Source of the DNA: Armillaria gallica
Lineage: Eukaryota; Basidiomycota; Agaricomycetes; Agaricales; Physalacriaceae
DNA: 64,000 bases
Reading direction: 5' to 3'
Assembly: GCA_037576215.1 (NCBI GenBank)
Contig: JBANDB010000010.1
Span: 620,001 to 684,000 of the forward strand
The notes below the pieces were generated by a model that was given only the letters and a program-made list of their open reading frames with translations, was not told the DNA's origin and did not search any database. Of the stretch, positions 39,501 to 54,446 are shown in pieces; position 1 is the first letter of the stretch; every line of letters starts with the position of its first letter. The position numbers were made by a program, and so were the translations under genes.

Positions 39501-40789
39501 TTAAGGCCCCATCTTCTGGTCTCGCATTTGGTACGCTTCGACAGTGGGCTGATGCTTCGCGTCTTGAGAGAGGAGATCAAATCAGAATGCACCCATGATC
39601 ATGACAACAGGGTACTTACCAAGATGAGGATTGTAATTCCTGCCTATGATAGCAGCAGCAGCCCGAATACGACGTCGTTGATGTGCTCGCTTCTTGAGGA
39701 TGTACAAGAAGAGAGCCAATAGCGCGACAAATACGATACCCCCCACTACACCTCCGACAATGGCGCCCACGTTCATCGTCTTCGACGAAGAAGTGGCGGA
39801 TACCGGTGTGGCGGAGGCGGAAGGACTAGATGGCATCGAATCAATGCTCTCAAACGACGCATTATAAGTGACAAAATCAATCCCAATTTGCCGCAAATTC
39901 AGCACGAACGTAACGTTCACGACGAGGGTATGCAAGTCGTCAGGCACATCGACACTGAACAGCTGCGCCATTGGGACTGACCGATTGGTCTCATTAGTCA
40001 AAGACACCGTTGTTGTCGCTTTCTCCGAGTCCACACTGTACGAAAGCACGATACTACCGTCAGCGTCAGTCGTATTGCTGATGATGCCGAACACCGCAAC
40101 CGATGACCCTGTTCCGAAAAAACCGAGGTCAGATGTACGGCCCGTGGACACAGGGAAAAAGCTACGCACCATGGAACTGATACGAGAATGTGTCTCCGGC
40201 AGTGTTGCTCCAGTGCGCTGTATTCTGATACGTGCCAGAAGAATAGTCGAACTCGGTGGGATAGATGGCTACTCTGGACCAATTGCCAGAGAATGCTAAA
40301 TCGGGGTCATAGTCATCGACAATGACTGTGCGCCCTTTCATCTGCGTCGATGAACCTGCTTCGACAGTTAGGTAGTCGAAAGCAGGGTACAAGTCTTCGC
40401 GGCCGATAGCATAGACAACGGTGTGCTCCCCATCAGACAGCGGACCAGACGTGTATATGCCATTGCCGTATTCGATAAGTGCGCCGGCGGAGTCCAAGTT
40501 TACAGTGTAATCCTGGCCATATCTCGTAATGGGGGAAGATATGTGCACCTTGGTACCTGCACACAATATCTGGTGAGACGACGACTCGCAGGGGCATGGG
40601 GGACATCTCACCATTAAATTTGTACTGGAACCAGCCCTGCTCACAGTCTGCGCTGGCTATTGATGTCCAGGTATCGCGAAAGAACGAATTGGTGACGCTC
40701 TGATGTGTCGACGCACACAGGTACTCGATGGCACTGTCACTATCGTCCACGATATAGGTGACATTCGTGAAGCCAGACATGGTGTCCAC
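39501..40789 (-). CDS. Single-pass membrane protein with extracellular beta-rich ectodomain
   Basis: Agaricomycete-type surface protein without a known function. The N-terminal 280 residues look extracellular and beta-rich, with YNAFDYLTVEAGSS-like and VIVDDYDPDLAFSGNWSRV segments and a SYQFHGSSVAVFGI junction between exons, repeating sequons and the pattern seen in lectin-like jelly-roll ectodomains. A Ser/Ala/Thr/Pro-rich stalk follows, then one membrane helix, VGAIVGGVVGGIVFVALLAL then FLYIL, and a basic stop-transfer KKRAHQRRRIR. A short cytosolic tail continues across an intron to end VEAYQMRDQKMGP. The GG-rich helix resembles the SKG6/AXL2-type anchors common in these fungi. No clear N-terminal signal peptide at MDTMSGFTNVTYI, which is typical for this group. 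Start 40789 or 40780. Confidence 0.8.
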
Positions 40790-41291
40790 GTCGTGAGATC
40801 GACTCGGTTCCCACCGTGGGGTGCTGGGCCCTAGCTGTAGATAACCCTACATCCCAGCATTCGGTGACATCATGACCCGTGGGACCAGGTCAGTCTGCTT
40901 AAGGACGTCTCTCACCGTGTCTGCCAAGAAAATAAATCTTGAATCTCGAGAACCGAGATTTGCCGAGACGATATATTACCAGATCAGTGGTGTTCCCAAT
41001 CCTGGGGTGTCTTCCAACAAATGGAGCGGCGTTTGCTCCATGACGGGCTATCGTCACAAAGTCGAACATATCCTGGATGGGAAAATGGAAAGTGCATTCA
41101 GGTCGAGATTACAGACGTTGGAAATACAACAGTCCGACCTTCGCAGATGAGCACCTCGCACCTCATACAAGTACATGTACATTGATTGGCAGACCGAAAG
41201 CTACTAATACATGTTCTATCAAGAAATGACATTCAGTATCAAGGCTTCTGACGTTCCTGACGTTTCACGAAACCCGATATACTGGAATTTT
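40790..41291. other. Spacer between two minus-strand genes
   Basis: About 500 bases: promoter of the membrane protein gene and 3' flank of the GH71 gene. A plus-strand open frame of 92 codons (40872-41150) has no motif. A TAACCCTA unit lies at 40842-40849. Confidence 0.5.
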
Positions 41292-43517
41292 TTACTCAGC
41301 GCTTGCGCTGGCGACGAAAGCGTTATAGTTATATGTCTGTGGACTGCCTTGGAAGGTAAAGCTGTCGGCGTTCAGTTCCACCAGAGTCTGACCGTCTCTG
41401 ACAATCGTTCCTTTCATCGTATCACCAGGACTGATGGGAACAGAGAGCTTGCTCAGACCGGCAGGAACGTCAAATGTTTGTGACGAAGAATCCGAAGTGC
41501 TCAGTGTCACAGACGACGGAGCAGTGGTGAGGACGACTGCCCATACATAATCTTGGAACTAAAGATAACAAATCAATACTAGAGCAGATAGAGTGTACCA
41601 GATGCTTACCAGTTGGTAATTGGTGGGCTGGGCTACAGAATCAGGGGCCTCTGCATTTGCTGGGTGAGGTCGCGACCACATGTAGATCTGGTCCTTCTCG
41701 ATCGTTGGGTAAGTTCCAGTCTTAAAGGCAGAGGCATAATACGCGGTCAACCCCAACCATGCTGTAAGGGCTTCAATATCGCAAGTAGTGACGAACTACA
41801 CTCAGACACACCTGTGTGGTTCATACCGTTCGTCCATGCTTCGCTGTTAGGTTGAGCGCCCTTAATAGGTCCGATATAATGAGATTCGCCGTAATCGTTC
41901 CAAGTGTTTATCTCCACAATGCTGACAGTATCCCTAGATGCAACCAAAGATTCCCAGCGCCGGGAGTATAGGTGCTCGTCAGATAGGTAGACGAACTAGA
42001 TGAACATCATTAAGAATTGAAAGGACACAACTAGCCGTGGCACTCACATTTTTGTTGTAAGTATCGGGACCATAGTGTGTGAAGAACCAAGGGGAGACAG
42101 CAGCCATGTATGCAAGCTCGGAGCTGGACTCATCTCGAGAGAAGAGCCCATCAGAAAGTGCCGCCAATCCCTCCAGATGTTGTTGGTCTGTGTCCGTCGA
42201 GCCGATGAATCGACTGAGCGCTGATTCGGCGTTGGTTGTCGCTGAAACCACTGTAGCCGCAATCAGGGAGGCATTGGCTGTACTTCCGCTGGTGGAGGAA
42301 CTTGCGTTCGCCAAGATCGCATCAGCGACGGACGTCGTCAAATCTACAGGCCATCCAGAATTCCACTATAAGAGGGCCAGTAAGTAATGAGTAGGTTGTG
42401 CAGGAAATTATGTAACTGACATTATAGTCGCCGTCCATGACATCTTTGTACTCCGAAAAGGTTGATGGATCCACGAAGAAGGACGGAACAAAGAAGATCT
42501 GGCCCTGAAGGTCGGAATGCTGAACAAACTGGGACTTCCATCCCTCTGCAACGCTGCTCTGGCCAAACGTGCAAGACTCTCCGGAGAACGTGGAGACCAA
42601 CGCACGGGAATCATATATGAGTTGATTACTGTGCGTGGTGTATGTCTTTACCCATGATCGTATCGACTGGGCATCGTCTGCCGTTGCACACGGCAACGAT
42701 CTACAGAAAAAGGTGAGGAAGTGCATCGAGGACAATTATTATGTACATACGTCATGTCAAGAGAGAGGAACAACTTGAAATTCAGGCCTGATTGTCGGGC
42801 AGCATCGTATCTAATTGGTGGGATTAGATTGGAGAAGGCGGCGACTTCAATGAAAGCAGACTTACGCAGCGGCAACTTGATCTTTTTGAAAATCGTCGAC
42901 GCCGACGTTCAAGGCAAAGCCGTCAATTCCAGATGCAGAAGCGAGGGATATATCTTCTGCCCAATCATCGGACGTGTATGGGTACGTGTTGCCAACCATA
43001 TGATGTGCTACGACAAATTTTTTGAGGTGTCAGAGGAAGACGCGGTTGCTGTCGCGGACGCGGAAGTGAGTGTTGCAGTATTGACATCCGAAGATGCTAA
43101 GACCGGAGTGCTTGACGATGAAGCTACTTCCGTCGCGGACGAAGAGATACCAAGAGCAGTATCAGATGCCGTTGAGACGAGAACCGTCGATGAGGCAGTT
43201 GCAGTTGCAGTCGCAGACGGAGAACTTAGTGCTGCGTTACCCGAACTATCAGATGCTGTCGAGACGGAAATCGCCGATGCTGAGGATGACGATGGTCTAA
43301 CCAAACAAGACCGTGCAGACGCGACAACGGATACAGACGAAGAGGCGGAGGTTGAGGTAGAACTAGCTACCGACAAAGAAATAGTGGAAGGGGATTGTCG
43401 AAGTAGAAGCTTTTTGTTTCGGCCTTGGTGGAAGTGTGCCCGTCTGAAAGGAATGGCAAGGGCATTAGTGAACGTGATGAAGCTGAGAAGCTGGAGAATG
43501 AATGTGAAGAATAACAT
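41292..43517 (-). CDS. Secreted GH71 alpha-1,3-glucanase (mutanase)
   Basis: Glycoside hydrolase family 71 enzyme that cleaves alpha-1,3-glucan of fungal cell walls. Start 43517 gives a signal peptide, MLFFTFILQLLSFITFTNAL. A linker of about 130 residues very rich in Ser, Ala, Thr and Val follows, and then the catalytic domain: VVAHHMVGNTYPYTSDDWAE, SASGIDGFALNVGVDDFQKD, FKLFLSLDMTSLPC (the LDM Asp is a family landmark), QIFFVPSFFVD, DYNWNSGWPVDL, and EINTWNDYGESHYIGP, the most conserved GH71 block. The C-terminal beta-rich region ends NYNAFVASASAE. About nine exons. The S/T-rich linker sits before the catalytic domain, unusual for mutanases where it often follows. Divergent from SCM3. Confidence 0.92.
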
Positions 43518-43658
43518 CTTTGAAAGAATGTGGGTGACTGGCGCAGCCAAATGTCGAGGAGATGATGGTAGTAAAAGAGAGAAAAAAGAAGGAAATCTAG
43601 AGGGTATAAGTAGGACAATACGCACCGAGGTCCGAATAAGGGCTTCGCATGGTGCCCG

Positions 43659-43664
43659 ACGCGT
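43659..43664. promoter_or_regulatory. ACGCGT (MCB-type) box upstream of SCM3
   Basis: A perfect ACGCGT 156 bases before the SCM3 start, in the spacer shared with the GH71 gene. This hexamer is the MBF binding core in yeasts; function here is inferred. Confidence 0.35.
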
Positions 43665-43819
43665 TCTAGCTAGTTTCTTTTGACACAATGGTTGCCGACA
43701 ACAATACGCGGCTGACTCAGCTGCGCTGATAGAGCGCGTTGCCAAGCTGCCGTAAGCACAATAATCACGTGTTTGCGGCGTGGTGCGCGTTGTTTTTGAA
43801 TTTGTACTCCCGACGCGCA

Positions 43820-46533
43820 ATGCAGCCTCAAAGGTCAAAGCCACTCCCGACAACGACTGCGCCCATTACGCCGTCGCAGTCTCCTCCACAGTCCCCTTCT
43901 TTCTCTTCTGCACGATGGCGAACACCAGGCTCGGTGCCACCGCAAAAGCGCCGTCGGCTGTCTACACCGAGACGGGCTGGTTCATCCTCAGTGCAAGACC
44001 GACCTATCGATCCTGACCAGGCGAAGGCCGAATCTGAGAGGCGCATGTTAGATGTATGGGATCGGCTCGCAGAACGTTACTCTCGTAGAATCGACGAAGA
44101 CGACGTTGTGGACCTCGTAACAGGCGACGTGATTGAAGACAGAGGAGTCCTGAGGTCCATGGATCGGTGGGAAGTTGGAAGGTCCCCTGATGAGGATGAG
44201 GGGAATGATGATAGGTCAGCTGTAGAGGAAGAGGAAGAGGAAGAGAGCACAGACGAGCTAAATTGTCTTGGCGACTCTACGGAAGAGGCTGATCTTTCAC
44301 TTCTGGGGCGATCTGTCGTACCGACACCCGCTATCGATCCTGACGATCCTGTCGATGCAGCGCTTTTGAAAGAATTTTCAGAGGCAGAGAGGCGTCAGTT
44401 ATGCGGCGAAGAGGATACACATACGGTTGATGGCGTTGACCACAACGCCCAGAACAACGATTCCCGTACAGACGTTAGTGATGAAAGCGATGACGAAGTA
44501 CAGATTCTAGAGAGCGCGCCACATACACCGACTCAAGACCACGTCTCGGACTCTGACGATGATTTCTGTCCATTCGGTGAAGACGACGCCAATTTCTCAG
44601 TTGAAATAACAGAAATCAAGGATATCGAGCCCGATGTCATCCTTACACTGCCATCTTCTGACCCTGCGGCTCTCCCTTCTCCCAGTAAACCTAACAGGTC
44701 CTTGCGTAAATCCTCCATGTCTCCTGCAAAGCCAACCAAAAAGCTGCCGAGGCCTCCTCCTTCACAGCTTCAAACGCCTCCTCGATCGTCTTCGTCCGTT
44801 CCACCAGCTGGTGTTGAGGACATTGAGTCCTCTGCTGTTCCCTTACCCTCCCCTTCACCTACACCAACGCGTCCCGAGCCAGCTTCGCATCCAAGAACGC
44901 GCTCAAGTGGACCAACACCTGGTCCATCCAAATCGCGGGCCCTCTTTCGCGTCGAAGACTCAGAGACGCCTCCTCCTCGTTTAGACTTGACTAAGATAAG
45001 TAGAGGAAACAAACATCCATCTCCGATAAAAGCACGGAAGAAGACAGAGTCACCGGCGGTGGTCGCAGAAACTCCACAACCGCAATCTACAGTGCAGAAG
45101 AGACATCTTAAAGCTGAGGTTGTTATTGTCAAACGGTCACGGTCTCAATCTCGGGCAAGGGAAGTCGAGGGAGATGAGAGGACGGAAAGGGAGCAGAAAT
45201 TACTCAAAGGAAAGGGGAAATCGGCGCTGACTCCAGAGAACATTGAGGAAAACCAGTCGCCTCAAAAACGTTCTAGCGAGGTTCATAATCTGGACCTCTA
45301 TTATGAGAGCGACGGCCCTGACGCAGAAAGTGACGCATCTCCTCCGAGCTCTCCATTGAAGGGCAAGAGCAAAGCAGCCGTTTTCCCCGCAAGCCCAAGG
45401 GGGAATCAAGCTCCTCCTCGGAAAAGGGTCGAAGTCTTGGCGTCTGCAGGCGAGAATGTAACACGAAAGCGCAAACGGGTTTCAGACGTACACATGGATC
45501 CTAGTTCGTCAAAGCCCGGCCCTTCCTCGCGATACTCCAGACCTACCCCCGTTACAGTCAGTGATTGTGAATCACCTGTGGAAGGTGGGTTTATGTGTTC
45601 TGGCTTTTTTACTACTCCTCATCTCGTCCCATAGAAATCGAGAGACCTCCGAGGCAAAACATTACGGCGAGGAGACGGTCCAAGATGAAGGCCAGGTCAC
45701 CCGAATCAGACGATGAGGTATATTCATTCAATCAGGATTCACCCGAGGCCCCGCCCCGACGGTCGCTCAGTTATTTCAATCCCCCGCCTCCATCTGAACA
45801 TTTTTACCCATACCCTTCCGCCTACCCACCAAGGGAACAAGGATCTTCCTACGCGCCCTTGTATGATCCCCGAGCGCAGTACATCATCTCACAGGCGATG
45901 CATCAACTTTCTGCTTTAGCTACCTCCTGGCCAGGAGTTGAGCATCACCCACTACCGCCTGCACATCCACCATATACACCCAGCCGTCATCGCGGCTTTT
46001 CCGGTTCTGCATCCAGCTCCATGTACAATACACCCACTCAACGCATGCATCCTCACCCTTACGATTATGACCCTGATTTATCAAGAGGAACTTTACCGCC
46101 GTCATCGCCTGATTTCCAATCATCACCAACTCCCGAGGGAGTGCAAACTTCCGGTCGGGCCAGCTCTTTGGTGGCAAGAAGCAGGTCCAGAGGAAGGCGC
46201 GTATCGTTCCGGATTGAGGAGGAGGCAGACATCGTAGAGCTGGACTCTATGCAAGTGTCGCCATCATCCAATATACGCAACCAGAAAGACGAGCGCCACT
46301 CCGTCAGGCGGGACAAGGGGAAAGGAAAAGCTAGATTCGAGGAGGTAATTGATGATTACGAGTCAGAACCGGAGCCCGTCAGAGAGCCGGTTACAAGGGG
46401 ACGTTCAGTCGGGAGAGCTCAGACTCCAGCACCGCAAGGACCTTCTAGAATCCTTTCTGAACCTCCGAGGAGGGGAAGAAGTCTTTCAGCAAGGCCAGTA
46501 GACCCTGGGTCGAAGTCCAGGAGGGCTCGTTAA
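43820..46533 (+). CDS. SCM3: Scm3-like CENP-A chaperone (centromere protein)
   Basis: Probable Scm3/HJURP-type chaperone that deposits the centromeric histone CENP-A. The key is the segment at residues 73-115: ERRMLDVWDRLAERYSRRID, EDDVVDLVTGDVIEDRGVLR. This is the Scm3 pattern of a helix followed by [DE]-D-[IV]-[IV]-D-[LI]-x-TG-[DE]-[IV]-x-x-D-x-G-x-[LI]. The rest of the roughly 890 residues is low complexity: acidic stretches (EEEEEEES, ESDDEVQILES), Pro/Ser-rich parts and basic clusters (KKLPRPPPSQ, RKRKRVSDV, RGRSVGRAQTP). Two exons; the intron at about 45585-45632 is in frame (SPVE then EIERPPRQ). The start at 43820 is the first Met of the basic N-terminus. Low-complexity proteins can carry such short motifs by chance, so a small doubt remains. 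Confidence 0.8.
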
Positions 46534-46788
46534 TTTATTATCACTGTCTGATTGTATGTACTTTAGTAGTGGACACCGAAATAGCTCCAAGTATCTGAGG
46601 ATGTACGAATTTTCCAGGCTGTTACTTGTTGTACCTCCTTTTTTTTTCAGCAGGCCAGGCTAATCTTTTGTGCCAAGCGCGCTTGCCGGGACTCCGGACC
46701 GCCAGCTACATCGTCATCGTGAGCTAAGGTTAGGGTTATTTTTTTTGCTTCTCTCCGCCTCGACCAGGTAGTATCGGCAGCCTTCCAG
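46534..46788. promoter_or_regulatory. Upstream region of DHR1 with a telomere-like GGTTAGGGTTA
   Basis: 255 bases between SCM3 and the next start. GGTTAGGGTTA lies at about 46728-46738, some 50 bases before the DHR1 start, and is followed by a T-run. TTAGGG units in promoters of ribosome-biogenesis genes are bound by Tbf1-type factors in some fungi; here this is inference. Confidence 0.4.
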
Positions 46789-51036
<4,248 letters not shown>

Positions 51037-51258
51037 TGGATCTTTGGCAGAGTCGTTAGCACCTGTATTTGTTACATTGGTTATTTTGACAATTCGCATG
51101 AGGAAAACAATGAAACCAAAGCACCGCAATTAGTTAAGGATGGGTCGCGATTTTATACCGGTTTTCTAAATTGCGGCACGTGCCGATGATAGATGGAGTT
51201 TCTTCTGACTCGGCTTCATCGATTCATACCGCGTTTATCATCTGGACGACCATCTACC

Positions 51259-52798
51259 ATGTCTTTTGCGGACTCTGTATCAAAGCTTAATGGTTCTGTC
51301 AAGGATCTAGTTCTCTCTGTTACAGACAACGGCGCCGCTCTTCTTGGACGAACGGATGCCGATAGGATTGAAGTGGCAGGATGGATTGAAAAAGTCGGAC
51401 AGAGTGATTTGGTGAAGGAAGACAATTTTAAGGTAAAAAATTTCCTCTGGTTGTTATAATTACCTCTCATGTTATAAAGAATCTCGATACCCAACTCGTT
51501 CCTCGCACATACATTGTGAATAATTACCTGACCGCTGCCGACGTTGCACTATATGGTGCCCTACACCCTACCTTTGTTAGTACCATCTCAACCTTGGCTA
51601 CAATTTTATTTCTGATATTCTAATGATCAGGCAAGGTTGCAACCAACGCAATACTATTCACATCCTGCTTTGACGCGTTACTTCGACCACATCCAGTCAA
51701 GTTCTCCCGTGCGAAAAGCTGCAGATCCCCTCTCTATCTTTCCTCTTGTCACATTTGACTTTGCACAAGCTCCTAGAATTGACCGGACTGCTGAGCCGTC
51801 CAAGAAAAAACAGAAGGCATCCAGTACACCAACCCTGGCTGAGGAACCTTCACCACCAGCCGAAAAGCCGTCTAAAGAAGCCTCACCTGCGGCTGAGGGT
51901 AAGCCTCAGCAGAAGAAAGAGAAGAAAGAGAAGAAGAAAGATGCCGCCGCTACCCAAGATTCTGGAAAGAAAAAAGCCGCTGGAAAAGCCCCTGCTGCAG
52001 ATGAAGGAGAGCCCGTTCCATCCATGATCGATCTTCGCGTAGGGCACATTATTGACGGTGCGTATCTATTACCTCGATTTTTCTCTTTGTACTCATATCT
52101 GCGCAGTCAAGAAACATCCCGACGCCGATGGTTTGTACATCGAACAAATCGACATCGGCGAAGAAACAGGTCCTCGGACTGTCGTTTCCGGCCTTGTAAA
52201 CTATATTCCCATCGAAGAGATGCAAGACAAATATCTCGTCGCTGTTGTGCGTGGCGTCCTCAGGTATACTGAAATTTGTGTTCATTCCTTTACCATAGTG
52301 CAATCTGAAGCCAGCAAACATGCGTGGAGTCAAGAGTTTCGCGATGGTTCTTGCCGTGAGTTCAACGTGTTCTTCTACAACGCCCTCAAAAGTCAGCCCT
52401 CTTCGCTAGGCAACCCACAAGGACGGTAAAGACGGTGGTATTGAGTTGATTCAGCCTCCTGCTAACTCGAAGCCTGGTGATCGAGTGTACTTCGAAGGCG
52501 AAGAATTTGAGAGTACGCGGCGCTATTTCACTTCATTGACTATGAATCACTGAACAAAACAGACGCAACGGCTCTTTCTCAATTGAACCCAAAGAAGAAG
52601 ATTTTCGAGACCATTCAGCCGGGTAAGTGGTTATCTAACGTCTACATTACGTGAGGACTCAGACCGTCTGAAGGCTTCATCACGTTGGAAACCAAGGAAG
52701 CGGCATGGGTGAACCCCAACACGAAGAAGATACATCGGATTAGAACTAAAGAGGGAGTGTGCATCGCCCCGACCTTTGTAGGCGCATCGTTGTCGTAG
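51259..52798 (+). CDS. ARC1: Arc1/AIMP1-like tRNA-binding cofactor of aminoacyl-tRNA synthetases
   Basis: Fungal Arc1 homologue that binds tRNA and docks methionyl- and glutamyl-tRNA synthetases. N-terminal GST-C-like part: [41 protein letters not shown] Lys/Glu-rich linker with [20 protein letters not shown] follows. The C-terminal EMAPII/tRNA-binding OB fold is clear: [80 protein letters not shown], and the final domain with [20 protein letters not shown]. About seven exons. The start at 51193 would add 22 residues; 51259 is preferred. The region after 52798 contains no gene. Confidence 0.93.
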
Positions 52799-54446
52799 TA
52801 TTGTCATCGTCATCGTCGACCAATGGAAACTTCCGCTCAATGTGCCCAAAAAGTCTTTATAAAGTACAAGGTCGGGAAGGAAGTGTTCCAATCGATGGCC
52901 AAGGTATTTATACTTCATCTACTTGCTTCCTGTCGATGGCCCCTAATTAGTTTCGGGTCCAAACTAATGGCGCATGCGGCATGAGGAGGAGGGACCAAGC
53001 CAGGACAGGATATTCCAATTCAAATGACGGAAGTTTGGCTGCAATTGTTGAATACACATGGCAGACCATCTACACCATCTCCGTTCTCAACTTTGCTCGA
53101 TGAGTCCCCGGAGATCGACGCGCATCGTCATAACAGCGCCACAAATGTCGGCACTGACCTCAGTATCATCTTACGAATCACTATGAATAGACGGGGAATT
53201 GACAGATGCGCATAAAGCGAGCGTATCAGAACTCTCAGAGAACGCATCAGCCTTGGTTTCACCTATAGGCTGCGACACCGAGAAGTCGCTCGCTGTTGAA
53301 ACCAGCTGCCATCCATGCTGACACGACGGAGACGACTGGTGCTTTGGGCGTGTATAATACCTGAAGTCATTGTTTTAATGGTGTCTTCACGCGTCTGCCG
53401 CGCCTTCTTCTGTTCTGCAACAGTATTCGGCAGCATCAGCAGAGGTTCGCGAACCAATCATCGATTCTCTTCCGAGTCTTATGTTATCGACGGCGACATC
53501 TAATTCTACGCTCGACAAGCCATGGGATGATGCCCCAAGACTTCAGGTAATACGTTCCTAATAGCGGCGTCAGCGGATTCCTGCATCTCTGTTCGCGACA
53601 AGTCGGCGTAGTGCAACCCATGTCCGCTTTATTGATATGCCGCTTGCCTCCGCCTTAGCATCATCGTTTTCTATAACAATGAATACAGAGCTGAGGTTGC
53701 TTATTGCTCCAGATCCTGTAACCATGGAAACTACATCGCAATTTTTTCTACCTTCCCTCATTCCATTACTTTGTTGCGGTACCTTCGTTTCTATCATCCT
53801 ACCTGAATACTATAAGTAATATTACGAGTCATATAATAAGTATGAATTACACCTTCTTCAGGCTCGTGTTTAACGCTTTCTCGCGCCGCATCACGCATTG
53901 CAGCTGCGATCAGATTCAGAGGCGCGACAACCGCTAGTAAAGAAGTTTGTGCCACAGTTGGGGTGAGACGGTCGTACCTTATCGACCTTATCTTTCTATT
54001 TTTTGAAGTAGGCTAATCTTGACGGAAACCAAACTGTAACATCCGATAAAGTACGTTCTCGGTCTTCGCGAGCACAAATTTTAATAAAGAAAACTTCAAA
54101 AAAAAATTCAAAGTCGACAGTCCAGACTCACCCCACAAACTTGGATGTTCCGATCGTCGAGTCCAGGAACATGTGGCTGTGCTAAATCAGCACTTTCTCT
54201 GTGCTTCTTCGCACTACCACCACGACTGAATGCGAGAATCTGGGCGTAATGACGACAGTTCTCGAGGTGCCCTAAGCGGCCGTATGTGTATCTTATCACA
54301 TAACTTCTTCCAAGCAGTTGTTTCAACGTAAGGCACCGGTTCCTTCCGATTGTTTTTGGAAATTGTGTCATCGGAACCTGAAGTCGACGCGCTCAAGTAC
54401 TCGGTAGCATGCCCTGACTCCCGTTTTCCCCTCTTGTCTGCTCACC
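52799..54446. other. Gene-poor region with relic sequence
   Basis: About 1.65 kb. The left third holds an inactivated chitinase fragment (53003-53328). From 53.3 to 54.4 kb I see short open frames, for example one at 53392-53546 reading SVLQQYSAASAEV and DKPWDDAPRLQ, and a plus-strand MPLASALASSF segment (53637-53819), but no coherent gene. Likely a mosaic of decayed copies. Confidence 0.55.
53003..53328 (-). pseudogene. Fragment of a GH18 chitinase gene, inactivated
   Basis: On the minus strand about 325 bases align by eye to the 3' third of the chitinase at 15693-17144. Matching stretches include AWxAAGFN, GVAAYG-equivalent bases, DAFSESSDTLAL, DDTE, RGLIEQ and GLPCVFNNC, with many substitutions. 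The codon for the conserved Trp of the functional gene (SWDDTE) is TAA here (53171-53173), a stop in frame. The similarity continues into the intron that follows GTATTCGACAATTGCAG in the functional gene, so this is a DNA copy and not a retroposed cDNA. No 5' half, signal peptide or catalytic motif is present. It lies 36 kb away in opposite orientation. Confidence 0.85.

Noticed and set aside
40872..41150. 92-codon plus-strand open frame between two minus-strand genes
   Set aside because: No conserved feature; opposite to promoter/3' flank sequence.
42721..43683. 320-codon plus-strand open frame rich in Glu, Asp, Ala and Val
   Set aside because: It is the antisense of the Ser/Ala/Thr-rich linker and part of the domain of the GH71 gene; acidic composition follows from complementing TCx/GCx codons. 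No motif, no promoter.
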